Source: Elusimicrobiota bacterium
Lineage (GTDB): Bacteria > Elusimicrobiota > UBA8919
Reading direction: 5' to 3'
Assembly: GCA_028718185.1 (NCBI GenBank)
Contig: JAQUMH010000008.1
Span: 1 to 64,000 of the forward strand
Length of the DNA stretch: 64,000 nucleotides
Shown here: positions 27,120 through 35,556 of the stretch, piece by piece
How the letters are laid out: every line of letters starts with the position of its first letter
How positions within the stretch are numbered: the first letter of the stretch is position 1
Notes under the pieces: model-generated
Database searches by the model: none
What the model was told of the DNA's origin: nothing
What the model saw: only the letters and a program-made list of their open reading frames with translations
Position numbers and translations under genes: made by a program

Positions 27120-28334
27120 TTAGTATGTATATTCGAATTTTATGCCAAAGTAGTTTCCTGTGTAGTTGTATGGCAGGTATTTTTCAAATTTCATATTGGA
27201 ACTTTGACTTTGAAAAACATGGAAAAGCGTGGTGCGGGTAACGGCATTCGGTTTGAAAGTAAACCCGGAACTTAAAATAAAAAGATTATTTTTCTGTTTT
27301 TCATTCATTAAAAAATTACTATTATCATCCTGCGGCGGACGCTTGGTATAGGTTTTTATATCATATTCCGGACTTGCTGATAATTCCCATTGTTCTCCTA
27401 AAGCAAGTGAGAAAGGTATAGAGAAAATAACCTGGGTATAATCATAATAATCACCAAAATATCTGGGTACTTCTGTAGAACCAACTGAATCAAAATGAAG
27501 ATAGTTCTGGTTTGAATTTTTAATTTTATAACATAGCGTAGGGTTAAGCGAAAGCTTCTCCCATAATTTCTGCATGCGCCCGACACTCAAATTTATTATA
27601 ATGTCTTTCTGAAGGTCAGAACTGTAATATGTTCCGTTTGCTTGAACCATTGATACTGCTATTTTTTGTTTACTGTAATTTTGCATAATTATATCAAATC
27701 CAAAATGATTAACATTATACTCTACTGCTAAACCCGTCTGGTAAAGTGAGTGATTCTGTTTGCCGGTGGAACTTTCCACATTTGCGCCGCCAGCCTGAAA
27801 TTCGGCAAGCAAGTCAGTATAATTAGGGAAATTCAAAAAGTGATATTGTCCGGTAATTGACGCTGATAATTCACTGGAAAACTTTCTGCCAACGGAAATC
27901 AAGCCGCCTAAACGGCTAAAATCGTAAAGACCGGTTCCCCATACTTCGTTACTACCGGTTCTTTTATATTCTTTCATATAGTCAACCTGACTTTTTAGCG
28001 AATAATTTTCATTTATTTTGTAGTTATGTCTTATTACTCCTAAATGATCCATTGTTCTGTCTGTAAATTTTTCGCCTTCTTCCCGTTTAAGTCCCGGACC
28101 CGTATATTTCAGTTCATAAAAACCAACAAACGAGTGCTTGCCTTCCGGTTTTACAATCACACCTAAGTCACTTAATAAATTTATGGAAAAATTCCAATCA
28201 CTTATGTTTGGAATAAAAGCACCTTCATTAAATTGAAGCAAATAATATGGTGCAACTTTTACTTCTCCATAAAAATTATTTATTGATGAACTTATTATTA
28301 TGCTTATCATTAATAAAATCTTTTTAATTTGCAT
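27120..28334 (-). CDS. Predicted outer-membrane beta-barrel protein
   Basis: This 404-aa protein has a signal peptide (about 1-24) and alternating aromatic/polar beta-strand patterns throughout (NYSLKSQVDYMKEYKR, ELSASITGQYHFLNFPNY, WELSASPEYDIKTY). It ends in FGIKFEYTY, an aromatic C-terminal strand typical of BAM substrates. No family is recognised. It lies 11 bp after another secreted protein and two genes after a FecR-domain protein, likely as a secreted/outer-membrane module. Confidence 0.7.
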   Translation of the reverse strand: MQIKKILLMISIIISSSINNFYGEVKVAPYYLLQFNEGAFIPNISDWNFSINLLSDLGVIVKPEGKHSFVGFYELKYTGPGLKREEGEKFTDRTMDHLGVIRHNYKINENYSLKSQVDYMKEYKRTGSNEVWGTGLYDFSRLGGLISVGRKFSSELSASITGQYHFLNFPNYTDLLAEFQAGGANVESSTGKQNHSLYQTGLAVEYNVNHFGFDIIMQNYSKQKIAVSMVQANGTYYSSDLQKDIIINLSVGRMQKLWEKLSLNPTLCYKIKNSNQNYLHFDSVGSTEVPRYFGDYYDYTQVIFSIPFSLALGEQWELSASPEYDIKTYTKRPPQDDNSNFLMNEKQKNNLFILSSGFTFKPNAVTRTTLFHVFQSQSSNMKFEKYLPYNYTGNYFGIKFEYTY

Positions 28335-28345
28335 GTTTTATATTC

Positions 28346-29098
28346 CTAAAAATTCCAATGATATGCTATAAACGGGTGGATTACAAAAAGCCCTTCAGGA
28401 TAAATATCCATTCCTAAATCCAAATGAGTTTTAGAAACCATTATCCGTGAAATGATTTTTTTATACTTGAACCCATATCCCATCTGAACTGCAAGCAGTG
28501 AAGGTACATTTATATCCTTTTGATGAACCAAGCCTGTAAATACAAATATATCGGCAACTTTAAAGTTAAGTTCTGATACTCTAAAATCACCAAACTCAAT
28601 AGCGGAAGAAGAAGAAAGTTTAACATCCATGCCGACACTTGAATATTTTACCCCGCCATAAAGCTTTGTTTCGTCAGTCGCAGATTTAGAAAAAACTAAA
28701 CCTGTAGAATAATCATTGAACGAAGGTTTAACATCTCCTGAAATAAAGCGAAGAGCAATCATATCGCCATATTGACCAACTATATCAATTTGTGGAAGAA
28801 CTTTTTGTTCATTAAAAAGTTTTGCTTTCACATTTAGATTAGCCCAGGTAAAAGGAAAGAGTGCCGGGAATAGATTGAACCTTATTGCACCATTTTTATC
28901 AGAAAGAACCGGTGAAAAATCTTCACTATTAGCGTGGATATTAAAAAAGAAGTCACCGGGATTATCAAGAAATTTTAGACCAAGATTTATAACTTCCTGC
29001 CCTAAAGCAGTTTTCTCAAAACTCTCCGCAGAAACATAGCCAAGTCTGTATATTATCAGCGCTAAAAACAATACTAAAAATTTAATTTTTTTACTCAT
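28346..29098 (-). CDS. Predicted exported outer-membrane-associated protein
   Basis: This 250-aa protein has a signal sequence (MSKKIKFLVLFLALIIYRLG, cleavage near SAES). Its beta-rich sequence ends FIAYHWNF (C-terminal Phe), consistent with a small barrel or barrel-associated protein. No family is recognised. It starts 10 bp after the fecR-domain gene, within the same transcript. Confidence 0.65.
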   Translation of the reverse strand: MSKKIKFLVLFLALIIYRLGYVSAESFEKTALGQEVINLGLKFLDNPGDFFFNIHANSEDFSPVLSDKNGAIRFNLFPALFPFTWANLNVKAKLFNEQKVLPQIDIVGQYGDMIALRFISGDVKPSFNDYSTGLVFSKSATDETKLYGGVKYSSVGMDVKLSSSSAIEFGDFRVSELNFKVADIFVFTGLVHQKDINVPSLLAVQMGYGFKYKKIISRIMVSKTHLDLGMDIYPEGLFVIHPFIAYHWNF

Positions 29099-29108
29099 AG
29101 AACAAAAA

Positions 29109-30668
29109 CTACTTTACTGAATCTGCTATTTCACTAGCCTGTGTAGCTAACTTCTGTGCTATAGATACAACTATATCCGGTGTTATTACAATATCAATAT
29201 TGCCTTTACTTAGAAAATCCATAGAATCAACTGTATTCCCTTCCCTAACACTTACTATCATTTCACCTGCTACTTCTTTAAGCACGGTAAAAGGATTTTC
29301 CGATGTAGAGGTAAAATCTTTCAAATTAAGCAGTTTCCCTTCATTGTTAATAGCATACGATTCTGTAAACAGGTTAATATACTTAGTTTGCCCGTCTTTC
29401 TCAACCTTAACATTTGGCGAAATATTAGTAGCCCATAAATCACCGGGAACCTCACCATTTGCTGAAATACTTTTATCCCCGGCATCATACTCTTCATCAA
29501 TTTTCCAGCCATTTATATATGTATCCATAATTATGCTTCTTCCAGTAAGAACTTTCCCTTCATTATCTAACTGCCCTTTATCTCTTGTCTCTCCTATCAA
29601 TTCCAGTTTATCTGTCTGATTGGTAACTTTACAATAAACTGACTGCGGATAAAAAGTATCTGCTTCCTGACCGGATATAAAACCCGGCCATTCTGTTATC
29701 TGGCTTGGTAACGGTTTATTAAATGTAACTTTTGTTTCGAGAACATCTAATCTGCTGGTAGAGGGTCCTTCATATTTGAATTTTCCGCCGTATACATAAC
29801 TATCTCTTTTTGTCAGGTTTAGAAATTGCATTGTCTGGCTATCCGGACGAAGCAATTGCTGTTCAACACGGACAAGGTTACCATGTATATCCTTTAAACT
29901 GCGTCCGGTGGCGAAATCAGCTTCTTTTATTTCATTAACAATCTCTCTTGTTACTTCAATATCTGATTTCATATCAGCAACAATCGTATGCAACTCCTGC
30001 TGTAATGCTGCCATTTCATTTTTCAAATCTTCTTTTTTAGTCTCTTTTTGTTCTTTTTCTGCCGGTTGTGAATTCCCCTCCTGCTTCATATCCTCAAAGC
30101 CTGACCATTCCTGATTTATTAAAACCATTTGCTCGTTAGGAATAGGTGCCGGCGCAGAAACTCCTCCACCTGCGTCAGCTGTGGCATATTGTCCTGCAGG
30201 TACATCTGAATTTGCTGAGCCGTTTGAATTTGAAAAAGCAACTATTCCATCTAAAACCTGAAGAACACCATTATCTGAAGCTATAAACTCTGTACCCCTG
30301 ACCGCACAAACAGCAGTCGGGGTTTTCACGCTGAATTTCCCGCCCTGTTTAAGTTTTATCTTGGCACGGATTTTACCAAGTATTAAATTAAACATGCTTT
30401 CGTTGCCAAGCGAATTCATCTCTACCTCAGAATTCTCGTGAACCCAGATGCGGCTGGTTTCATCCATGATTAATTCTAAACGGCTTAGCAGGCTTGTTTT
30501 AACTTTATCCTGCTGTTTCAAAACCATATCCGGTTTTGCAGCAACCCAGACCTGATTCTGAAACACCAGAACAGAACCTGTAAATTTAGAAATCTTAACA
30601 TCTGCAAAAAGACAGGTAAAAAATATAAAGTATACAATAAAAAATAAAAATCCTAAAATCTTTTTCAT
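29109..30668 (-). CDS. FecR-domain periplasmic protein
   Basis: This 519-aa protein has a signal peptide and a FecR domain at about residues 20-150 (GSVLVFQNQVWVAAKPDM...FSVKTPTAVCAVRGTEF). A Pro/Lys/Glu-rich linker and coiled coil (KEDLKNEMAALQQELHTIV) are followed by a large C-terminal region without recognisable family. No ECF sigma factor adjoins it, so it is probably a structural/adhesion-type FecR protein rather than an anti-sigma regulator. ATG 30668 has GGAGG 6 nt upstream, better than the codon at 30704. Confidence 0.82.
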   Translation of the reverse strand: MKKILGFLFFIVYFIFFTCLFADVKISKFTGSVLVFQNQVWVAAKPDMVLKQQDKVKTSLLSRLELIMDETSRIWVHENSEVEMNSLGNESMFNLILGKIRAKIKLKQGGKFSVKTPTAVCAVRGTEFIASDNGVLQVLDGIVAFSNSNGSANSDVPAGQYATADAGGGVSAPAPIPNEQMVLINQEWSGFEDMKQEGNSQPAEKEQKETKKEDLKNEMAALQQELHTIVADMKSDIEVTREIVNEIKEADFATGRSLKDIHGNLVRVEQQLLRPDSQTMQFLNLTKRDSYVYGGKFKYEGPSTSRLDVLETKVTFNKPLPSQITEWPGFISGQEADTFYPQSVYCKVTNQTDKLELIGETRDKGQLDNEGKVLTGRSIIMDTYINGWKIDEEYDAGDKSISANGEVPGDLWATNISPNVKVEKDGQTKYINLFTESYAINNEGKLLNLKDFTSTSENPFTVLKEVAGEMIVSVREGNTVDSMDFLSKGNIDIVITPDIVVSIAQKLATQASEIADSVK

Positions 30669-30713
30669 AATCCACCTCCATATTTTGCATGAGGTTTCTT
30701 TCAAAACTTCTTT

Positions 30714-30741
30714 ACCACAAGCGGTTTACACGCTTGTGGCT
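30714..30741. repeat. GTAGCC-framed hairpin (CACAAGCG stem)
   Basis: CCACAAGCG and CGCTTGTGG, a 9-bp perfect palindrome with a 7-nt loop, are followed by CTAC. It belongs to the same GTAG-framed family with yet another stem word. Confidence 0.7.
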
Positions 30742-30842
30742 ACTATTATTATAACAGCTGTTCAAATATCTGTCAAGTACTTTTTTTACATACCTGACAA
30801 ATAATGTAAATTAATGACAGTATTTAAGTATTTTGTGATTTT

Positions 30843-32057
30843 TTACACACTAACCTTTTGTAAAACCCAGCATTGCAAGTATCTGCCTTCGGGGAAATCT
30901 AACGACCACGAATGGTCAATATCTGCACTAAATTTTTCAATAACTTTTATTTTACAATTGGCTATCGTGGCTGATTTAAAAAGTGCCTTTTGAAAATCTT
31001 CTTCGGATATATAAGAACTACAGCAAAAACTGAAAAGCAAACCGTTCTTTACCAGTTTTCTTATAGCTAAATTATTTAAACGCTCATAACCTTCTAATGC
31101 ATTCCTGATTTTTTCCCTATGCTTTACAAACGATGGCGGGTCAAGGATAATAGCATCTACACTTCCATTATCAGTTTTAGTTAAATACTCAAATGATTCT
31201 CCAGTAATCACTTTAATATTCTTTCCATAACCATTTATTATTGAGTTTTCTTTTGCAATATCGTTAGCTGATTCCGAAACGTCAATATGTTCTATCTTTT
31301 CAACTCCTGCACGGGCAGCATAAAGATTAAAACTTCCCGTATAACCAAAATAATTTTGTAAATACTTTATATTGAGAATCTTGCACCAATATTCAACCCG
31401 TCTTCTTGCATTTCTCAAATCCAAAAAATAACCGGTTTTTTGCCCGTTAGGTATATCAACAAATATTTTGAAACCATTTTCTTCAATAAAATACTTTTCG
31501 GGTAATGTCCCATATAGAATACCCGCTGGTAAATCAACAAGTCCTTCTTTTTTCCGTACTTCAACATCGCTTCGTTCATAAATTGCGGATGGATTCCATA
31601 TCTTTTTAATAATCGAAACCCATAAATCCCTGTTTTTATCCGCAAAAAACGTCTGGAATTGTAATACAAAAACAAGACCATAGCGGTCAATTATCAGTCC
31701 GGGAATATTATCAGATTCCGAATAAATCACGCGGTAATTTTTTTTATTATTCGGTAAGTCATATATTCCCAGTAATCGCTCTTTTCTTTCTGATATATCT
31801 TTAACATGCGCAAAAAACCAATCATTATCAATTTTTTCTTTTTCACTCCAGACTATTACCCTCAAACGAATATCGCTGTTTGGATTGTAAGCTGCTTGTG
31901 CAAAAATATTTTTAGTATCATCGGTAACATAAACAATATCTCCTGCCATTAAACCCTCTGAAACACTATTAACTGCTCCTGAAAAAATCCATGGATGGCG
32001 GTTATATCTGATTTTCTGTGCTCTATCTTTTTTTATAATAACTGATTTACTTGTCAT
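30843..32057 (-). CDS. rlmI: 23S rRNA m5C1962-type methyltransferase (RlmI-like)
   Basis: This 404-aa protein has an N-terminal PUA-type domain (RYNRHPWIFSGAVNSV), a central RlmI-specific domain and a C-terminal Rossmann methyltransferase with YTGSFNLYAARAG and catalytic DPPSFVKHR (motif IV). It methylates a cytosine of 23S rRNA. The CC dyad in FCCSSYIS is intact. It overlaps no neighbour but lies 1 bp from an esterase stop. Confidence 0.9.
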   Translation of the reverse strand: MTSKSVIIKKDRAQKIRYNRHPWIFSGAVNSVSEGLMAGDIVYVTDDTKNIFAQAAYNPNSDIRLRVIVWSEKEKIDNDWFFAHVKDISERKERLLGIYDLPNNKKNYRVIYSESDNIPGLIIDRYGLVFVLQFQTFFADKNRDLWVSIIKKIWNPSAIYERSDVEVRKKEGLVDLPAGILYGTLPEKYFIEENGFKIFVDIPNGQKTGYFLDLRNARRRVEYWCKILNIKYLQNYFGYTGSFNLYAARAGVEKIEHIDVSESANDIAKENSIINGYGKNIKVITGESFEYLTKTDNGSVDAIILDPPSFVKHREKIRNALEGYERLNNLAIRKLVKNGLLFSFCCSSYISEEDFQKALFKSATIANCKIKVIEKFSADIDHSWSLDFPEGRYLQCWVLQKVSV

Positions 32058-32058
32058 A

Positions 32059-32832
32059 TTATTTATGGCAGGATTTTATCGGTAACCATGCAAGGACTTT
32101 TTGGATATTTTTATCCCAATACTCCCAGCTGTGTCCTCCTGGTCCATCTTCATAAGTCAAATTTAAAGATAATTTTTTACCGAATTTCATAAAACGGACA
32201 TTATCCTGATAAAACTTATCTTCTTTCCCGCAGCATTGATACAACATCGGCTTTGGACCCTTTAATTTAGCCATTTTCTCGGCTAAATAAAAAAGATCGT
32301 TATCACTTCCTTTAATTTTTCTTGTTTCCCCGAAAATATTTTTATATCTTGTCTCACCCATAACGCTTTTTGCCGAAGTACTTTCAATATCTGTCACTCC
32401 CGAAAGGCTCGCGGCGGCAATAAATTTATCCGGGCACCTGAACGCTACCTTTAACGCACCATAACCGCCCATTGAAAGCCCTGCAACAAAATTATCCTTT
32501 CTTAAACTTGATAACGGAAAAAATGACCTTGCTATAACCGGTAATTCCTCGCTGATAAACGTAAAATATTTATTCCCGTTCGCCATATCCGTGTAAAAAC
32601 TCTTATCGGCATCCGGCATTACAATCGCAAGATTAAGCGATTCCGCATATCTTTCAACAGAAGTTCTCCGTAACCACGTTGAATAATCGTCCGCTAAACC
32701 GTGAAGCAGGTAAAGTGTAGGATATTTACCCGTGAACACTTTTTGAGTATTCTCCGGTTGCGGTAGCAAAACATTCATTGATGTCCAAATACCAAGAATT
32801 TTAGACACAAAATTACAATGAATTAAAACCAT
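32059..32832 (-). CDS. Esterase D/S-formylglutathione-hydrolase-like alpha/beta hydrolase
   Basis: This 257-aa protein of the putative esterase (tributyrin esterase/EstA) family has the nucleophile elbow GLSMGGYGA, an acidic residue in CGKEDKFY and the catalytic His in GPGGHSWEYWD. The lack of a signal peptide indicates a cytoplasmic enzyme. The substrate (acetyl esters of sugars or other) is not predictable. ATG 32832 with a GGGAG ribosome binding site is preferred over TTG 32844. Confidence 0.88.
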   Translation of the reverse strand: MVLIHCNFVSKILGIWTSMNVLLPQPENTQKVFTGKYPTLYLLHGLADDYSTWLRRTSVERYAESLNLAIVMPDADKSFYTDMANGNKYFTFISEELPVIARSFFPLSSLRKDNFVAGLSMGGYGALKVAFRCPDKFIAAASLSGVTDIESTSAKSVMGETRYKNIFGETRKIKGSDNDLFYLAEKMAKLKGPKPMLYQCCGKEDKFYQDNVRFMKFGKKLSLNLTYEDGPGGHSWEYWDKNIQKVLAWLPIKSCHK

Positions 32833-32861
32833 TCTCTCTCCCAATAATCAAGGACATAGCC

Positions 32862-33206
32862 CTAAGACTTTATCATCACTAAAAGCATTTTGTATTTTTT
32901 CACTGCTTTTAATGCGTGTGGTTTATTTGCAGGCATTATAATCATTTCACCCTGTTGAACATTGATAGATTTACCGGAAATAGTAATATCTGCTTCACCA
33001 TCAACTATATAAACCAGCGCATCAAAAGGTGCTGTATGTTCACTCAACCCCTGTCCTTTATCAAAAGCAAATAGGGTAACCGTTCCCGTTTTTTTATTTA
33101 TTATTGTCTTGCTTACCACAGAATCTTTCTGGTAATCTATCAAACTGGATAAATCTAATGCTTGTGCCAAAAGTTTTTCAGAATCAGATTGTTTTTTAAC
33201 AGTCAC
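32862..33206 (-). CDS. Cupin-domain protein
   Basis: This 114-aa single cupin has motifs 1 and 2 in degenerate form (GQGLSEHTAPFDALVYIVDG; EMIIMPANKPHALKAV). It retains one His in motif 1 and one in motif 2, so metal binding is possible but minimal. It starts with GTG, with GGAGG 4 nt upstream. Small cupins of this type often sense or protect against small molecules; nothing here decides which. Confidence 0.85.
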   Translation of the reverse strand: MTVKKQSDSEKLLAQALDLSSLIDYQKDSVVSKTIINKKTGTVTLFAFDKGQGLSEHTAPFDALVYIVDGEADITISGKSINVQQGEMIIMPANKPHALKAVKKYKMLLVMIKS

Positions 33207-33216
33207 TGTTCCTCCA

Positions 33217-33927
33217 TTATTTTCTTACATGAATTATTTTGTCATCATGAGAAGCAACTATCATTTCACCAGGTTGGACAACTAAAAATTCTTCTGAATT
33301 CCAATTCCCTTCCAAAAAGTCTTTTATCAGTTTAGGACTACCTGAAAGAAAATCATTATTCCAACCTAACCACTTTGAACATTTTTTAGTATATGTCTTG
33401 TATTCTTCCGTAGTATAAAAACCCAAATCCACATATGCGGCATTTGAATATCTTTTAAACCATCCCTGTTCTGCTTCCATAAGATATTCGGCGTTATCTT
33501 TGCCGTACTTTTCTATGTATGTTTGCAATACCTGTTCGTATCTTTCTTTACTTGGTTGTGTATCTGTATCAATCCAACCCGGACTATACCAGTATGTACC
33601 GGGATGTTTTTCTAAATATTCTTTGTATCGTTCTTTTGAACCAAGAAGGAAAGTAATGCAGTCGTGCCCTCTCATAACAACTAATTTTGTTTTTCGTGCA
33701 ACAATCCCTTCAAGCCCGTTACCACAAAGCCCATAACCGACGAAAATCGCCGAATAATCATCTTCTGCTTTATCAATAGCATCCTGCAACTTTTTTCGCA
33801 GAATATCCGGAGTATTATGCAAACTTTGTTCTATAAAATTGAAATCAAACGTATTTTTTGAAATAGATGCAAAATGGCACAATTCCCGCCAAAGAACATG
33901 GCAACTTATTATTAAAAACTTATTCAT
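33217..33927 (-). CDS. DUF1638 protein
   Basis: This 236-aa protein resembles DUF1638: ISCHVLWRELCHF at the N-terminus, VGYGLCGNGLEG, RGHDCITFLLGS and a C-terminal catalytic-looking cluster (CSKWLGWNN). DUF1638 proteins co-occur with corrinoid/methylamine-type methyltransferase systems in anaerobes, but the function is not settled. It forms a likely pair with the cupin 10 bp downstream. Confidence 0.8.
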   Translation of the reverse strand: MNKFLIISCHVLWRELCHFASISKNTFDFNFIEQSLHNTPDILRKKLQDAIDKAEDDYSAIFVGYGLCGNGLEGIVARKTKLVVMRGHDCITFLLGSKERYKEYLEKHPGTYWYSPGWIDTDTQPSKERYEQVLQTYIEKYGKDNAEYLMEAEQGWFKRYSNAAYVDLGFYTTEEYKTYTKKCSKWLGWNNDFLSGSPKLIKDFLEGNWNSEEFLVVQPGEMIVASHDDKIIHVRK

Positions 33928-33932
33928 TAAAT

Positions 33933-34022
33933 TTATGTATAGGAATTTTAAAGTACAGCAGAGCTAACGCTCTGCGGCTACAATATCAATTAGTTTGTAG
34001 CTGCAAAGCAAAGCTTTGCTTA
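33933..34022. repeat. Composite hairpin repeat cluster R5
   Basis: In forward orientation: linker TATGTATAGGAATTTTAAAG, GCAGAGC...GCTCTGC, GGCTACAATATCAATTAGTT, GTAGCTGCAAAGC...GCTTTGC, TTAA. It is the mirror image of R1/R4. Confidence 0.85.
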
Positions 34023-34028
34023 ATTTGT

Positions 34029-34625
34029 CTACTTTTTCTTGATACGGTATCTTATTATTGTGTAATATCCCTTTGGGTTACCTTTAAGAAACATTCCCGG
34101 TCCTTTTATATATTCTTCTTCATGTACATCAATTACTTTATAACCCTTATCTTTTATAAAAGCCATTAATTTTTCTGTTGTAGGAGCTTCTTCATTATAA
34201 GGACCTATATGGAGAATTTCTGCAACCGTTCCATATTCCCAGGTTACTATTTTCGGCTCAATTTTTTGTGTATTACCTGCTTCCGGCAATTTTTCAACTG
34301 AATCAGGGATAGCTAACCCATATATGCCTACCCATTCCTCTTTCGGCGTGGTCACTATTTTCGGCCATCTTGCTCTCGGTGCACTTATTACCATTTCTTT
34401 AACATTTCCTTTTATCTTGTAAAAAGTTTTGAATAACTGTGAAAAAGCAATACCAGCAGCAATATTAGGATCCCCTTTAACTTCCACAACAAGCATTTTC
34501 TGGTTAGCCATAGTTTTTATCTGCGGTCCCTTTAAGTATTCATACTTCTTCATATTAGGACTCCGCCCCAAAAAATACACAACAACAACCAAAACCACAA
34601 TCACAAAACCAACTATCTTAGCCAT
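34029..34625 (-). CDS. Membrane-anchored GyrI-like small-molecule-binding protein
   Basis: This 198-aa protein has one N-terminal TM helix (IVGFVIVVLVVVVYFLG) and then a GyrI/AraC-effector-like domain (MLVVEVKGDPNIAAGIAFSQ; YGTVAEILHIGPYNEEAPTT; YTIIRYRI). GyrI-like domains bind amphipathic small molecules. A perfect AAGGAGG lies upstream. The membrane anchor is unusual for the family, although anchored forms occur. Confidence 0.78.
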   Translation of the reverse strand: MAKIVGFVIVVLVVVVYFLGRSPNMKKYEYLKGPQIKTMANQKMLVVEVKGDPNIAAGIAFSQLFKTFYKIKGNVKEMVISAPRARWPKIVTTPKEEWVGIYGLAIPDSVEKLPEAGNTQKIEPKIVTWEYGTVAEILHIGPYNEEAPTTEKLMAFIKDKGYKVIDVHEEEYIKGPGMFLKGNPKGYYTIIRYRIKKK

Positions 34626-34649
34626 ACCCCTACCTCCTTATTTTTTAAA

Positions 34650-35315
34650 TTATTTTCTTAACTCACCTACTAAACTATTATGATATTCATTAATTCCAGT
34701 TTTACAACTGAACTTAATAGCTAACACATAATCCTTAACACTATTTAAGTTGTCCGCTTGACTATCTGTAAGAGGTCTTCTGAATTTTTTGTATAACGTT
34801 CTAATCAAATAATCCAGTTCGGACTCATTTAACTTTAAATCTTGGAATTTATTTAATTTGCTTTGATTTTTTATGCTCTTAGTAGTATGAGTTATACCTT
34901 CAGCCTTATCACTCCCCGGATTTTTTTGAATTTCAACAAAACCACCAATATCAGTTTTGCCCGGAACGACTTTCGCTATATGTCCGACTTTTTCTTCTGT
35001 TTGAAAAATTATTACTTTTTTATCGCCGTCTTTATTAAATACGACCTTGAACCTTCCGGCTCCAAAAACCTTCGGATTATCAGGGAGCCTTTTTCTACCT
35101 TCTTCTATACCCATTGTTGTGTGTTCTATAGATGTAATTTCGCTATCGTATAATTCGTCTATGTAAATTTTAACTTCCGGCCTGATTTTTGATAAATCAA
35201 TATTTGTTATGATATTTTGACTAACAGATTTCCGCTGGCTAGAAATTAGAATCGAAATTAAACTTAAAACAATTACCAACCCGGTTGTTAAAATATTTTT
35301 TTGTATTTTTTTCAT
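34650..35315 (-). CDS. Hypothetical exported protein
   Basis: This 221-aa protein has an N-terminal hydrophobic segment (ILTTGLVIVLSLISILI) that is either an uncleaved anchor or a signal. The rest is hydrophilic (GRKRLPDNPKVFGAGRFKVV; KFRRPLTDSQADNLNSVK) without a family match. Upstream lies a compact promoter/terminator-like region (35380-35491). Function unknown. Confidence 0.65.
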   Translation of the reverse strand: MKKIQKNILTTGLVIVLSLISILISSQRKSVSQNIITNIDLSKIRPEVKIYIDELYDSEITSIEHTTMGIEEGRKRLPDNPKVFGAGRFKVVFNKDGDKKVIIFQTEEKVGHIAKVVPGKTDIGGFVEIQKNPGSDKAEGITHTTKSIKNQSKLNKFQDLKLNESELDYLIRTLYKKFRRPLTDSQADNLNSVKDYVLAIKFSCKTGINEYHNSLVGELRK

Positions 35316-35388
35316 ATCTAATTTGTGTTTTCCTCAAATTTTCGTGACAACAGAAATTTATCCAGTTATTCCAAAAAAACCGCCAAGC

Positions 35389-35414
35389 AAAAACCACAAA
35401 TTTACTTTTTGTGG
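35389..35414 (-). terminator. Hairpin with T-run upstream of the 34650-35315 gene
   Basis: CCACAAA (35394-35400) pairs with TTTGTGG (35408-35414); the minus-strand transcript continues with TTTTT. It could end transcription of the GT-C-like gene at 35557 or act as an attenuator. Confidence 0.55.
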
Positions 35415-35556
35415 TATCACTACAAAAAAGTTAAGACCTTTTTATAGTATCATACAAAAAAGTCAAATAAATGTCCATCAATTTTTGGCGGCAAATTCAA
35501 CTTTAATAATCCCATTGTAAGCAATATCAACCAGTATAGAACGTTTCCTTTTTCTG

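Noticed and set aside
33867-34169. A 100-residue plus-strand frame
   Set aside because: It crosses the start of the DUF1638 gene and repeat R5 antisense to two real genes; the SCKAKLCLICL part is again the repeat.
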